From: Iamia sp963728655
GTDB taxonomy: Bacteria > Actinomycetota > Acidimicrobiia > Acidimicrobiales > Iamiaceae
DNA length: 64,000 bases
Direction of reading: 5' to 3'
NCBI GenBank assembly: GCA_963728655.1
Contig: CAVSLD010000003.1
Span: 62,001 to 126,000, forward strand
Every line of letters begins with the position of its first letter. Within the stretch, counting starts at the first letter, position 1. Of the stretch, positions 18,000-25,668 are shown piece after piece. A program made the translations under genes and the position numbers. The notes under the pieces were generated by a model. It saw only the letters and a program-made list of their open reading frames with translations, was not told the origin of the DNA and did no database searches.

Positions 18000-18026
18000 T
18001 TAGCAACCGCGGGCCGAGAGTGCCAG
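18000..18026. promoter_or_regulatory. Second, degenerate CIRCE-like site
   Basis: TTAGCAACC-N9-GAGTGCCAG: seven of nine bases match the consensus in each arm and the 9-base spacing is kept. It begins exactly 50 bp upstream of the first site, about five helical turns, which would allow cooperative repressor binding. Confidence 0.6.
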
Positions 18027-18136
18027 CCGCGCCCATCCCGCCCCACTGACCCCCAGCACCGAGCCAGTCGCCCGCGGACGGGTCCGGCCCGGCCCAGCGA
18101 ACCGCCGGCGCAACGAGGCGAGCACCCACGACCCGG

Positions 18137-18299
18137 CCCGGCCCGGCGCAGCCGCTGGGGGGTGCGGGGGGTCTCCCCCCGCAGAGGTGGGTGGCTGCGA
18201 GGGACGAGCCGTCACCCACCGGGCTCCCTCGGCGCGGCCGCAGGCGCGCACGACCAGCTCGCCCGAACGGAGCGAGCGTCAGCGAGCGAGTGAAGGCGA
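18137..18299. repeat. Dispersed intergenic hairpin element, half copy (copy A)
   Basis: Shares its order of blocks with one half of the elements at 39144-39499 and 53249-53612: a GCCGCTGGGG lead, a GCGGGGGG-TCT-CCCCCCGC hairpin (18164-18182), a TGCGAGGGACGAGCCG block and a final GGAACGGAGCGAG-like block (here with CGAACGGAGC). It ends directly against the stop codon of the MoaD-like gene. Together with the CIRCE sites it fills the 380-bp gap upstream of groEL; no gene is seen there. Confidence 0.7.
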
Positions 18300-18575
18300 C
18301 TACCCGCCGGCCACGGCGGGGATGATGGCGACGGTCTCACCGTCGGGCACGGGGGTGTCGAGGCCCTGGAGGAAGCGCACGTCGTCGTCGGCGACGAACA
18401 CGTTCACGAAGCGGCGCAGCTGGCCCCCGTCGTCGAGCAGGCGCTCCTTGAAGCCCGGGTGCGTGCCCTCGAGGCCGTCGAGGACCTCGGCGACGGTGCT
18501 GCCGTCGACCGACACCTCGGCCGACCCGGCGGTGAGGGTCCTCAAGGTGGTCGGGACGCGGACGGTGACGCTCAT
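18300..18575 (-). CDS. MoaD/ThiS-family sulfur-carrier-like protein
   Basis: A 91-residue beta-grasp protein ending in Gly-Gly, the tail that is adenylated and thiocarboxylated in MoaD, ThiS and CysO-type carriers. Typical segments are VRVPTTLRTLT at the N-terminus, VAEVLDGLEGTHPGF, FVNVFVADDDVRF and DGETVAIIPAVAGG. No E1-like activating enzyme, molybdopterin or thiamine gene is near, so its pathway (molybdopterin, thiamine or CysO-like cysteine synthesis) is open. The ATG at 18575 gives the normal start. Confidence 0.87.
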   Translation of the reverse strand: MSVTVRVPTTLRTLTAGSAEVSVDGSTVAEVLDGLEGTHPGFKERLLDDGGQLRRFVNVFVADDDVRFLQGLDTPVPDGETVAIIPAVAGG

Positions 18576-18703
18576 CGGTGGGGACTGCTCCTGAGGTGGG
18601 GTGCGCCGCCGGGCGGCGCCGCATCCGGGACGGATGCGCAGAGGAGCGTAGCGGCGGGCCCGCGCCGGTCGTCGGGTGCAGGCCGACCACCGGCGGCGGG
18701 GGG

Positions 18704-20023
18704 TCAGGCCGGGGCCGCGCCCGGGCGGGGAGCGGCGGCGGGCCCGCCGCCGGGGACCTGGCGGGTGGCCGTGGTGGTGGCCACGGGGCCGGGGCGGACG
18801 TCGGCCGACCCGGCGGTGGCCGCGGCCTCGGCCTCGACCTCGGCGTCGTGGGCCCGCTCGGCGGCCAGCTCCTCGGCCTCGCCGGCGGGGAGCTCCTCGT
18901 CGGGCAGGTCCTCGTGCGAGGGGCCGGAGCGATCCGGGTAGGGCTCGTCGAGCCCGGGCACCGACACGCCGACCACCCACTTCCGCCAGAGGTGCCCGCC
19001 GACGATCTTGAGCGTGGCGGTGAGCGGCACGGCCAGGAGCAGGCCGAAGAAGCCGCCCACGGTGCCCCACGCCAGGAGGGCCATCATCACCGCCGCGGGG
19101 TGGAGCTGGACGGCGCGGCGCATGACCGTCGGCGTGATGAGGTGGTTGTCGATCTGCTGGACGACGACCATCACCACGGCGACGAGGACGGCCGTCTTCA
19201 CGTCGCGGGTGGCGAGGGCGACGGCGATGCCCGGCACGGCCCCCACCCACGGTCCGATGAGCGGGACCATGTTGAACAGGCCGGCGATCATGCCGACCAC
19301 GAGCCACAGGGGCAGCCCGATGGCCCAGAGGCCGAGCGACACCAGCACGCCGACGATGAAGGCCACGGCCAGCTGGCCCCGGAAGAACCCGCCGATGGCG
19401 AGGTGGAGCCGGTGCGCGAGGAAGAAGACCTCGCGCTTGTTGCGCGCCGGCACCAGCTCCTCGACCCGCGTGCGCACGTCGGGCAGGTCGACGAGGAGGT
19501 AGAAGGCGAGGATCGGCCCCAGCAGGAAGATGATGCCGATGTCGAACACCCGGGCGCCGTACTCGCGGAGGGTGGCGACCTGCTCGCCGACGTCCTGGTC
19601 GGCGGGCGCCGCGGTCTGGTCCTCGATCTCGCTCACCGACGGGATGTGGACGGGCCAGTCGTCGCGCTCGGAGCGGGCCGAGAGGTCGTTGATCCAGTCC
19701 TCGGCGTCGGCCCGCAGCTCAGGGACGCGGTCGGACACCTCCCGCGCCTGGGTGGAGATGAGCGGGTAGAGCACGGCGCCGAGGAGGGCGAAGAGCACGG
19801 CGACGGCGCCGAAGGCGACGAAGGTGCCGAGCAGGCGCGGCACGTTGCGGCGCTCGAGGCGGTTGACGATGGGGTTGAGCAGGAACACCAGTGCCCCGGC
19901 CAGCACGAGGGGCGGGAAGATGACCCGGAACACCCACGCCAGGAGGCCGACGACCAGCACCACCACGGCGATGCCGGAGAGCCACCAGGCCGTGCGGCCG
20001 ATCCTGGCCAGGCGCTCCTCCAT
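18704..20023 (-). CDS. AI-2E family transporter (PF01594)
   Basis: A 439-residue integral membrane protein with about eight helices. The long non-membrane stretch around residues 95-170 and the C-terminal half (GPILAFYLLVDLP, NMVPLIGPWVGAVPG, QQIDNHLITPTVM) are family features. Members include exporters of autoinducer-2 and Na+/H+ antiporters; the substrate here is unknown. A ~75-residue acidic, Ala/Pro-rich cytoplasmic tail is additional and probably disordered. The ATG at 20023 has a TACGAT hexamer six bases upstream. Confidence 0.9.
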   Translation of the reverse strand: MEERLARIGRTAWWLSGIAVVVLVVGLLAWVFRVIFPPLVLAGALVFLLNPIVNRLERRNVPRLLGTFVAFGAVAVLFALLGAVLYPLISTQAREVSDRVPELRADAEDWINDLSARSERDDWPVHIPSVSEIEDQTAAPADQDVGEQVATLREYGARVFDIGIIFLLGPILAFYLLVDLPDVRTRVEELVPARNKREVFFLAHRLHLAIGGFFRGQLAVAFIVGVLVSLGLWAIGLPLWLVVGMIAGLFNMVPLIGPWVGAVPGIAVALATRDVKTAVLVAVVMVVVQQIDNHLITPTVMRRAVQLHPAAVMMALLAWGTVGGFFGLLLAVPLTATLKIVGGHLWRKWVVGVSVPGLDEPYPDRSGPSHEDLPDEELPAGEAEELAAERAHDAEVEAEAAATAGSADVRPGPVATTTATRQVPGGGPAAAPRPGAAPA

Positions 20024-20029
20024 GGCCCG

Positions 20030-20035
20030 ATCGTA
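20030..20035 (-). promoter_or_regulatory. -10-like hexamer of the AI-2E transporter gene (leaderless type)
   Basis: TACGAT on the minus strand, six bases before the ATG at 20023. Confidence 0.5.
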
Positions 20036-20080
20036 CCGGCCGCCCGTCCACCGAGAGGGCCCCTCTCCCGGCGCGGACCC

Positions 20081-21070
20081 TCAGCCCCAGGCGCGGAGGC
20101 GCTCGGCCACCACCGCCTCCACCGAGGCCACGGTGTCGGTGCGGGCCGCATCGTCGCCCACCCGGTCCACGAGGGCCTCGGAGTCGACCCGGTCCTCCAG
20201 GCCGTCGAACACCTGGCCGGCGACGACGAGCACGGGGACCTCGAGCGCGGCGGCCAGGTCGACCACGCCACCCACCACCTTGCCGTCGAAGGACTGCTCG
20301 TCGAGGAAGCCCTCGCCGGTGACCACCAGGTCGGCGTCCTCCAGGCGCTCGTCGAGGCGCAGCTCGTCGGCCACCAGGTCGAAGCCCGACACCACGTCGG
20401 CGCCCACCGCGGCCAGCCCGCCGGCCAGGCCCCCGGCTGCGCCGGCCCCCTCGATCTCGGTCACGTCGACGCCGTGGTCCTCCACGTAGATCTGGGCCAG
20501 GCGCTCGAGGCGCCGCCGCAGCAGCTCGACCTGGGCAGGGGTGGCCCCCTTCTGGGGACCGAACACCTCCGCCGCGTCGGTGAAGCGGGTGCGCACGTCG
20601 GAGGCCACCACCAGGTCGATGCCGCGGAGGCGCTGGGTGGGGTGCAGGGCCCGCAGCGCCCCGAGCCCGCCGTCGGTCGTGGCCGAGCCGCCCAGGGCGA
20701 CGATGACCCGCCGCGCCCCCAGGTCGACGGCCGCGCCGATCAGCTCGCCGGTGCCGTAGGTGGACGCCGACACGGCGTCGTTGCCCTCGGCCCCGCCGAC
20801 CAGGTCGAGCCCCGAGGCCCGGGCCGACTCGATGACCGCGGTCCCCCGCCGGAGCCGCCACTCGGCCTCCACCGGGTCCCCCAGGGGGCCGGTGACGAGG
20901 GACGTCCGGTTGGGTCCGCCCAGCACGGCCAGGGTGCCCTCGCCCCCGTCGGCCAGCGGGACCTCGTCGCAGTCCCACCCGGCGGCCGCGGCGGCGCGCC
21001 CCACCGCCGCCGCCACCTCGGCGGCGGTCGCGGTGCCACGGAACTTGTCGGGGGCGGCGACGACGCGCAT
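20081..21070 (-). CDS. Glycerate kinase (GlxK/GarK type I)
   Basis: A 329-residue kinase that phosphorylates D-glycerate for entry into lower glycolysis or the glycerate route. It starts with the signature MRVVAAPDKFRGT, then PLADGGEGT, VALGGSATTDGG and VVTGEGFLDEQSFDGK, all characteristic of this two-domain family; the length is slightly short of the usual ~370. A second ATG nine bases upstream would add MGA; 21070 matches the family N-terminus. It diverges from the trehalose gene with only 49 bp between start codons. Confidence 0.92.
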   Translation of the reverse strand: MRVVAAPDKFRGTATAAEVAAAVGRAAAAAGWDCDEVPLADGGEGTLAVLGGPNRTSLVTGPLGDPVEAEWRLRRGTAVIESARASGLDLVGGAEGNDAVSASTYGTGELIGAAVDLGARRVIVALGGSATTDGGLGALRALHPTQRLRGIDLVVASDVRTRFTDAAEVFGPQKGATPAQVELLRRRLERLAQIYVEDHGVDVTEIEGAGAAGGLAGGLAAVGADVVSGFDLVADELRLDERLEDADLVVTGEGFLDEQSFDGKVVGGVVDLAAALEVPVLVVAGQVFDGLEDRVDSEALVDRVGDDAARTDTVASVEAVVAERLRAWG

Positions 21071-21106
21071 CGCTCCCATCCTCGCGGACGCCGAAACGGA
21101 GACCGC

Positions 21107-21112
21107 TACGGT
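21107..21112 (+). promoter_or_regulatory. -10-like hexamer of the trehalose synthase gene (leaderless type)
   Basis: TACGGT, seven bases before the GTG at 21120. The predicted transcript would begin at the start codon. Confidence 0.5.
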
Positions 21113-21119
21113 CCGAGTC

Positions 21120-22487
21120 GTGGCCGAGCGCGCGACCGTCATCGTCTCCAACCGGGGTCCGATCAGCTTCCGCCGGGCCCCCGACGGCTCCCTCGAGGGC
21201 CGCCGGGGCGCAGGCGGGCTGGTGTCGGGCCTGGCCCCGCTGGTGGCCGGGACCTCCACCACGTGGGTGGCCGCGGCCCTCTCCGACGAGGACCGCGAGG
21301 CGGCTGCGTCCGGCGTGGTCGAGGCCGACGGGCTGCGGGTGCGCACCGTGGCCCTCGACCCCGAGGACCTGCGCCAGGCCTACGACGTGGTGAGCAACCG
21401 GACGCTGTGGTTCGCCCACCACGGCATGCTCGACCGGTACCGGGAGCCGACCTTCGACGCGACCTGGTTCGCGGCGTGGGAGGCGTACCGCCGGGTGAAC
21501 CAGGCCTTCGCCGACGCCGTGGCCGAGCTGGCCCCCGACGGCGCGGTGGTGCTGGTGCAGGACTACCACCTCACGCTGGTGGCCACCGCCCTGGCCGACG
21601 CCCGGCCCGACCTGGTGTGCGTGCACTTCAGCCACACCCCGTTCGCCCGCCCGGCCGAGCTGGCCGTGCTGCCCGAGGCGGTGCGGGCCGAGCTGATGGG
21701 CGGGCTGGCCGCCCACCGGGCGTGCGGGTTCCACTCCGAGCGATGGGCCGGGGCGGCCCGGGGCTGTGCCCGGGCCGCGGGCCACGACCTCACCACCTTC
21801 GTCGCCCCGCTCGGCCCCGACCCAGACGACCTGGCCGCCAGCTCCGGGGCGGCCGCCTGCGGGGAGGCCCTCGCCCGCCTCGACGGGCTCGTCGGCGACC
21901 GCGCCTTCCTGGTGCGCGTCGACCGCATCGAGCTGTCGAAGAACATCCTCCGCGGCTTCCTGGCCTACGACCACCTGCTGGCCACCAGGCCCGGGTGGCG
22001 GGGCCGGGTCGTGTTCGGCGCCTTCGTCTACCCGTCCCGCGAGGGCGTCGAGGCCTACCGCCGCTACCGGGAGGACGTCGACCGCACCATCGCCGAGGTC
22101 AACGCCCGCTGGGGGACCGACGACTGGACCCCGGTGGTCTACGAGCCCGACGACGACTACCTGCGCTCGGTGGCGGCGCTGCGCCGGGCCGACGCAGTGG
22201 TCGTGAACCCCATCCGCGACGGGCTCAACCTCGTCGCCAAGGAGAGCGTGCTGCTGAACGAGCGCGACGCCGTGCTCCTCCTGAGCGAGGGGGCGGGCGC
22301 CTGGGACGAGCTCTCGGCCGACGTGGTGCCGATCGACGCCTACGACGTGGTCGCCGCGGCCGATGCCATGGACCGGGCCCTGGCGATGGAGGGCGACGAG
22401 CGGGCCCGGCGGGCGGCGCGCCTGCGCCGCACGGTGGCCGAGCGCACCCCGGCGCGCTGGTTCGCCGACCAGCTGGCCCAGGTCTGA
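21120..22487 (+). CDS. otsA: Alpha,alpha-trehalose-phosphate synthase (GT20)
   Basis: A 455-residue retaining glycosyltransferase that makes trehalose 6-phosphate from a nucleotide-glucose and glucose 6-phosphate. Visible family residues are SNRGPISF at the N-terminus, the acceptor loop VLVQDYHLTLV, HFSHTPF, RVDRIELSKNILRGF at the nucleotide-sugar site, and NPIRDGLNLVAKE. The GTG at 21120 begins right at the Rossmann strand. No phosphatase (OtsB) gene is adjacent. Trehalose protects against desiccation and osmotic stress. Confidence 0.93.
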   Translation: MAERATVIVSNRGPISFRRAPDGSLEGRRGAGGLVSGLAPLVAGTSTTWVAAALSDEDREAAASGVVEADGLRVRTVALDPEDLRQAYDVVSNRTLWFAHHGMLDRYREPTFDATWFAAWEAYRRVNQAFADAVAELAPDGAVVLVQDYHLTLVATALADARPDLVCVHFSHTPFARPAELAVLPEAVRAELMGGLAAHRACGFHSERWAGAARGCARAAGHDLTTFVAPLGPDPDDLAASSGAAACGEALARLDGLVGDRAFLVRVDRIELSKNILRGFLAYDHLLATRPGWRGRVVFGAFVYPSREGVEAYRRYREDVDRTIAEVNARWGTDDWTPVVYEPDDDYLRSVAALRRADAVVVNPIRDGLNLVAKESVLLNERDAVLLLSEGAGAWDELSADVVPIDAYDVVAAADAMDRALAMEGDERARRAARLRRTVAERTPARWFADQLAQV

Positions 22488-22625
22488 CCATCCCGACGGT
22501 CAGCCCGCCGGTCAGCCCGCCGGCAGCAGGCTCCGCAGCCGGTCCTGTGCGCCCTCGGGGCCGTCGAGGGAGGACGGCCGGAGACCACGCCCGGCTCGTC
22601 GCCGAGGGGCGTCAGCCCCGCCGCG

Positions 22626-23183
22626 TCACCCGGCGTCGTCGCCGATGACCACCACGATGTCGGCGTCGGCGGCTCCCGGGCCGGGGGACTCGGCCGGAGG
22701 CTCCTCGATGGTGGCACCGTCGAGGCCGAGGGCGGCGCGCACGGCCTCGGCATCGGCCTGGAGGTCGGCCGGGGCGTAGATGGTGGTGGTCGACAGGTCG
22801 ACGTCGGCACCGGTGGCGTTGAGGGTGGTGTAGCCCGCAGCCTGGGCCTTGGCCTCGTTGTCACCGGCGACGCCGTCGACGTTGGCGGTGGTGCCGTTGA
22901 GGACGAGCACGGTGACCTCGGCCGGCGGTCGGGTGTCGGTCGGGGTGTCGGCCGGTGCGGTGGTCGACGCCGAGTTGATGGGGCCCGCGGTGGTCTGGGG
23001 GGCGGTGGTGCTGCCGTCGAAGGCCGTGGAGGCGGTGGAGGCCTCGGTGGTGGCCGCGGCGGCGTCGTCGGAGCCACCCCCGCCGCTGCGGGCCAGCAGG
23101 GCGAGGCCGATGACGATGGCCACGACCAGAACCACCGCACCGCGGATGGTGGCGTCGTCGCGCCCGGCGGAGGGGGCGGTCAC
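22626..23183 (-). CDS. Membrane-anchored LytR_C-domain protein (VirR/Rv0431-like)
   Basis: A 185-residue protein: short cytoplasmic start, one membrane helix (AVVLVVAIVIGLALLA, ~16-31), a Ser/Thr/Ala linker, then a LytR C-terminal domain starting VTVLVLNGTTANVDGVAG. It overlaps the upstream DUF3263 gene by GTGA. The same pair and order occur in Mycobacterium tuberculosis as Rv0430-Rv0431, where Rv0431 (VirR) affects vesicle release and cell-envelope integrity; a similar envelope role here is inference. The cysteine-free tail ends in an acidic IVVVIGDDAG. Confidence 0.85.
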   Translation of the reverse strand: MTAPSAGRDDATIRGAVVLVVAIVIGLALLARSGGGGSDDAAAATTEASTASTAFDGSTTAPQTTAGPINSASTTAPADTPTDTRPPAEVTVLVLNGTTANVDGVAGDNEAKAQAAGYTTLNATGADVDLSTTTIYAPADLQADAEAVRAALGLDGATIEEPPAESPGPGAADADIVVVIGDDAG

Positions 23184-23467
23184 GGGCGGGCCCCGGCATC
23201 GGGGGCGCCCGGCGCGGCGGCCGCGGCCCGGTCCCGGCGGCGGGCGTCGCGCAGGCGGCGCAGGCGGCGGACCAGCAGCGGGTCGTGCTCCATGGCGGCC
23301 GGCATCTCGAGGATCTCGTTGAGGAGGGCGTAGTAGCGCGAGGCGGACAGCTCGAGCTCCTCGCCGATCGCGGTCTCCTTGACCCCGCCGCGCGTCCACC
23401 AGGAGCGCTCGAAGTCGAGGATGGCCCGGTCTCGGTCGGTCAGCGGCACGGCGTCCAGCTCGGTCAC
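23180..23467 (-). CDS. DUF3263 helix-turn-helix protein
   Basis: A 95-residue protein with the DUF3263 signature: LTDRDRAILDFERSWW, then KETAIGEELELSASRYYALLN, a sigma-region-4-like helix-turn-helix. The C-terminal ~25 residues are Arg/Ala-rich. It is the partner of the LytR_C gene (GTGA overlap), an arrangement conserved in actinobacteria. Start at GTG 23467 (VTELDAVPLTDRD) gives the usual length. Confidence 0.88.
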   Translation of the reverse strand: MTELDAVPLTDRDRAILDFERSWWTRGGVKETAIGEELELSASRYYALLNEILEMPAAMEHDPLLVRRLRRLRDARRRDRAAAAAPGAPDAGARP

Positions 23468-23634
23468 AGCGCGACAGCCTAGGCACCCACCCCTTCCCGC
23501 TCCCGACACCGGCCGGCGGACCGGCGCCCCGCCCCCGGCATCGTTCGCCCGACGGGGTGAACGTCGCGGCAGACGGGTGAAGGCCGTTTGCCCCCCCGTG
23601 GCGGGGGCAGACCGCCTCCCCGCCCGAGGTCGCC

Positions 23635-24381
23635 ATGTCCCCCACCGCCACCATCGCCCCCCACCCCTTCCCCGCCACGCCGCCCACGCCGACCTCGGCC
23701 TGGGAGGCCCGCATCCGCCGGACCCGCCCGCTGGAGGGCGTGGTCGAGGGCACCGGGCGCTGCGTGGTGGTCGCGCCCCACCCCGACGACGAGACGCTCG
23801 GTGCCGGCGGGCTGATCGGCGCCCTCGGCGCCGCCGGGCGGGAGGTCGCGGTCGTGGCGGTGACCGACGGCGAGGCCTCGCACCCGGACCAGCCCGGGCT
23901 GGCGGTCCGTCGCCGTCGCGAGCAGCAGCGGGCCCTGCGCCTGCTGGGCTGGCGGGTGTCGGTCGAACGGTTGGGCCTGGCCGACGGTCGGGTGGCCGAC
24001 GAGCGGGGGACGCTGGTCGAGGCCCTCCGGGAGGCGGCCGCCGGGGCCGCCCTCCTCGTGGCCCCGTGGCGCGGCGACGGGCACCCGGACCACGACGCGG
24101 TCGGGCGGGCCGCGGCCGACGTGGCCCGCGAGACCGGCGCCCGCCTGCTCTCGTACCCGGTGTGGCTCTGGCAGTGGGCCACCGAGGACGCGGTCGCCTC
24201 CCTTCCCCTGCGCCGGCTGGACCTGCCCGCCGCCCAGCGCCGGGCCAAGGCGCAGGCCCTGGCCTGCTTCCGGTCCCAGACCGAGGACGGCGACGACGGC
24301 CCGATCCTGACCGACGCGGTGCGCGCCCGTGCCGCCTGGCCCTGGGAGGTGCTCGTCGATGAGCCCCAGCCCCCCACCTGA
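23635..24381 (+). CDS. PIG-L family N-deacetylase
   Basis: A 248-residue zinc-dependent deacetylase of the LmbE/MshB/PIG-L family. The metal motif APHPDDE (His49, Asp51, Asp52) and the second motif region GDGHPDHDAVG are intact, so it should be active, removing an acetyl group from an N-acetylated (amino-sugar) substrate. It heads a tightly coupled operon with a methyltransferase, glycosyltransferase and acyl-CoA-dehydrogenase-like gene, so it is more likely to modify a glycoconjugate than to act as MshB. An upstream in-frame extension was not used because the ATG at 23635 gives a plausible Pro-rich leader. Confidence 0.88.
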   Translation: MSPTATIAPHPFPATPPTPTSAWEARIRRTRPLEGVVEGTGRCVVVAPHPDDETLGAGGLIGALGAAGREVAVVAVTDGEASHPDQPGLAVRRRREQQRALRLLGWRVSVERLGLADGRVADERGTLVEALREAAAGAALLVAPWRGDGHPDHDAVGRAAADVARETGARLLSYPVWLWQWATEDAVASLPLRRLDLPAAQRRAKAQALACFRSQTEDGDDGPILTDAVRARAAWPWEVLVDEPQPPT

Positions 24382-24961
24382 CGCCGCCACCGCGGTCGAC
24401 CCCTGTGCGCCCGAGGCCTTCGAGGCCCGCTACCGGGCCGACATCGACCCGTGGGACTTCACCGGGTCTCCGGCCGAGCAGGCGCGCTACGACGCCATCC
24501 TCGACGTCCTCGGCCCCGGCCCCTTCGCCTCCGGGTACGAGCCGGGCTGCTCGATCGGCGTCCTGACCGGACGCCTCGCCCACCGCTGCGAGCGGTTGCG
24601 CGCCGTGGACGTGTCGCCCACCGCCGTGGCCGCGGCCCGGGAGCGGTGCGGGTCCCGCCCCGGCGTCACCCTGGCCGTGGCGTCGGTGGCCGACGACGAG
24701 ACCGGCGACCACGACCTCGTGCTGGCCAGCGAGGTCGGCTACTACTTCGCCGGCGCCCGCCTGGCCGCCGTGGTCGACCGCCTGGTGCACGCCCTCCGCC
24801 CGGGCGGCACGCTGCTGGCCTGCCACTGGACGGGCCGGAGCCCCGACCACGCGGTGTCCGGTGCGACGGTCCACGCCGCCCTCGCCGCCCACCCCGAGCT
24901 GGTGGCCACCGACCACCGGGACGGCCCCACCTACGTGATCGATCGCTGGCTGCGGCGGTGA
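24359..24961 (+). CDS. Class I SAM-dependent methyltransferase, NodS-like
   Basis: A 200-residue methyltransferase. The motif I loop is GYEPGCSIGVLTGRLA (~residues 62-77) instead of the usual GxGxG, a pattern seen in the NodS/nodulation-type N-methyltransferases; DPWDF near the N-terminus also fits that group. Motif II contains VDVSPTAVAAAR, and LVLASEVGYYF provides the post-II strand. The start ATG overlaps the deacetylase gene by 23 bases and the stop overlaps the glycosyltransferase start (GTGA). A role in methylating the amine freed by the deacetylase is an attractive inference. Confidence 0.85.
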   Translation: MSPSPPPDAATAVDPCAPEAFEARYRADIDPWDFTGSPAEQARYDAILDVLGPGPFASGYEPGCSIGVLTGRLAHRCERLRAVDVSPTAVAAARERCGSRPGVTLAVASVADDETGDHDLVLASEVGYYFAGARLAAVVDRLVHALRPGGTLLACHWTGRSPDHAVSGATVHAALAAHPELVATDHRDGPTYVIDRWLRR

Positions 24962-25668
24962 CCACGGCCGCCCCGTGGCGGGTCGCCGTCGTCGTCCCCG
25001 CCCGCGACGAGGCCGCCCGCATCACGTCGTGCCTCGACTCCGTGGCGGTGGCCGTGGCCGCCACCGGCCTCGCCGACCCCCTCGTCGTGGTGGTGGCCGA
25101 CGACTGCCGTGACGCGACCGCGGCCACCGCCCGGGCCGCCCTCGGCCCCACCGCCGTGGTCGTGGAGTGCGACCACTGCTCGGTGGGGCGGGCCCGGGCC
25201 GCCGGCGCCGCGGCCGCCCTCGCCCGCACCGGCCGCCACCCCCTCGGGCGCACCTGGCTGGCGACCACCGACGCCGACACCGTCGTGGCCCCCGACTGGC
25301 TCCTCAGCCAGCTGGCGTGCGCCGACCGCGGGGCGGCCGCGGTGGCGGGCATCGTGCGGGTCGACGGGTTCGGCGAGCTGGCGCCGGGCGTGGGGCCCCG
25401 CTGGCAGGCCGCGTACCGGGTCGACGCCACCGGGCACCCCCACGTCCACGGGGCCAACCTCGGGGTCCGGGCCGACGCCTACCTGTCCGTCGGGGGCTGG
25501 CCGCAGCTGGCCACGGCCGAGGACCACGGGCTCTGGGACCGGTTGCGGGAGGGAGGGTGGCCGACGGTCTCCTCGGTCGACACGTGGGTCACGACCAGCG
25601 GACGCCGGCGCGGTCGGGCGCCGTCGGGCTTCGCCGCCCGCCTGCGCGGCCTCGAGGGCACTGCGTGA
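24958..25668 (+). CDS. Family 2 glycosyltransferase
   Basis: A 236-residue GT-A fold enzyme. It starts with VVVPARDEAARI, has the nucleotide-binding VVADDCRDATA segment and the metal-binding motif ATTDADTVVAP (DAD in place of DxD), followed by GANLGVRADAYLSVGGW and the putative catalytic acid region AEDHGLWDR. No membrane helix is present, so it is soluble or peripheral. GTG starts overlap at both ends (GTGA upstream and downstream), which ties its synthesis to the methyltransferase and the dehydrogenase-like protein. Confidence 0.87.
   Translation: MTTAAPWRVAVVVPARDEAARITSCLDSVAVAVAATGLADPLVVVVADDCRDATAATARAALGPTAVVVECDHCSVGRARAAGAAAALARTGRHPLGRTWLATTDADTVVAPDWLLSQLACADRGAAAVAGIVRVDGFGELAPGVGPRWQAAYRVDATGHPHVHGANLGVRADAYLSVGGWPQLATAEDHGLWDRLREGGWPTVSSVDTWVTTSGRRRGRAPSGFAARLRGLEGTA

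Noticed and set aside
22493..22525. Short direct repeat GGTCAGCCCGCC after otsA
   Set aside because: Two copies of about a dozen bases in a GC-rich tail; no structure or context to make it meaningful.
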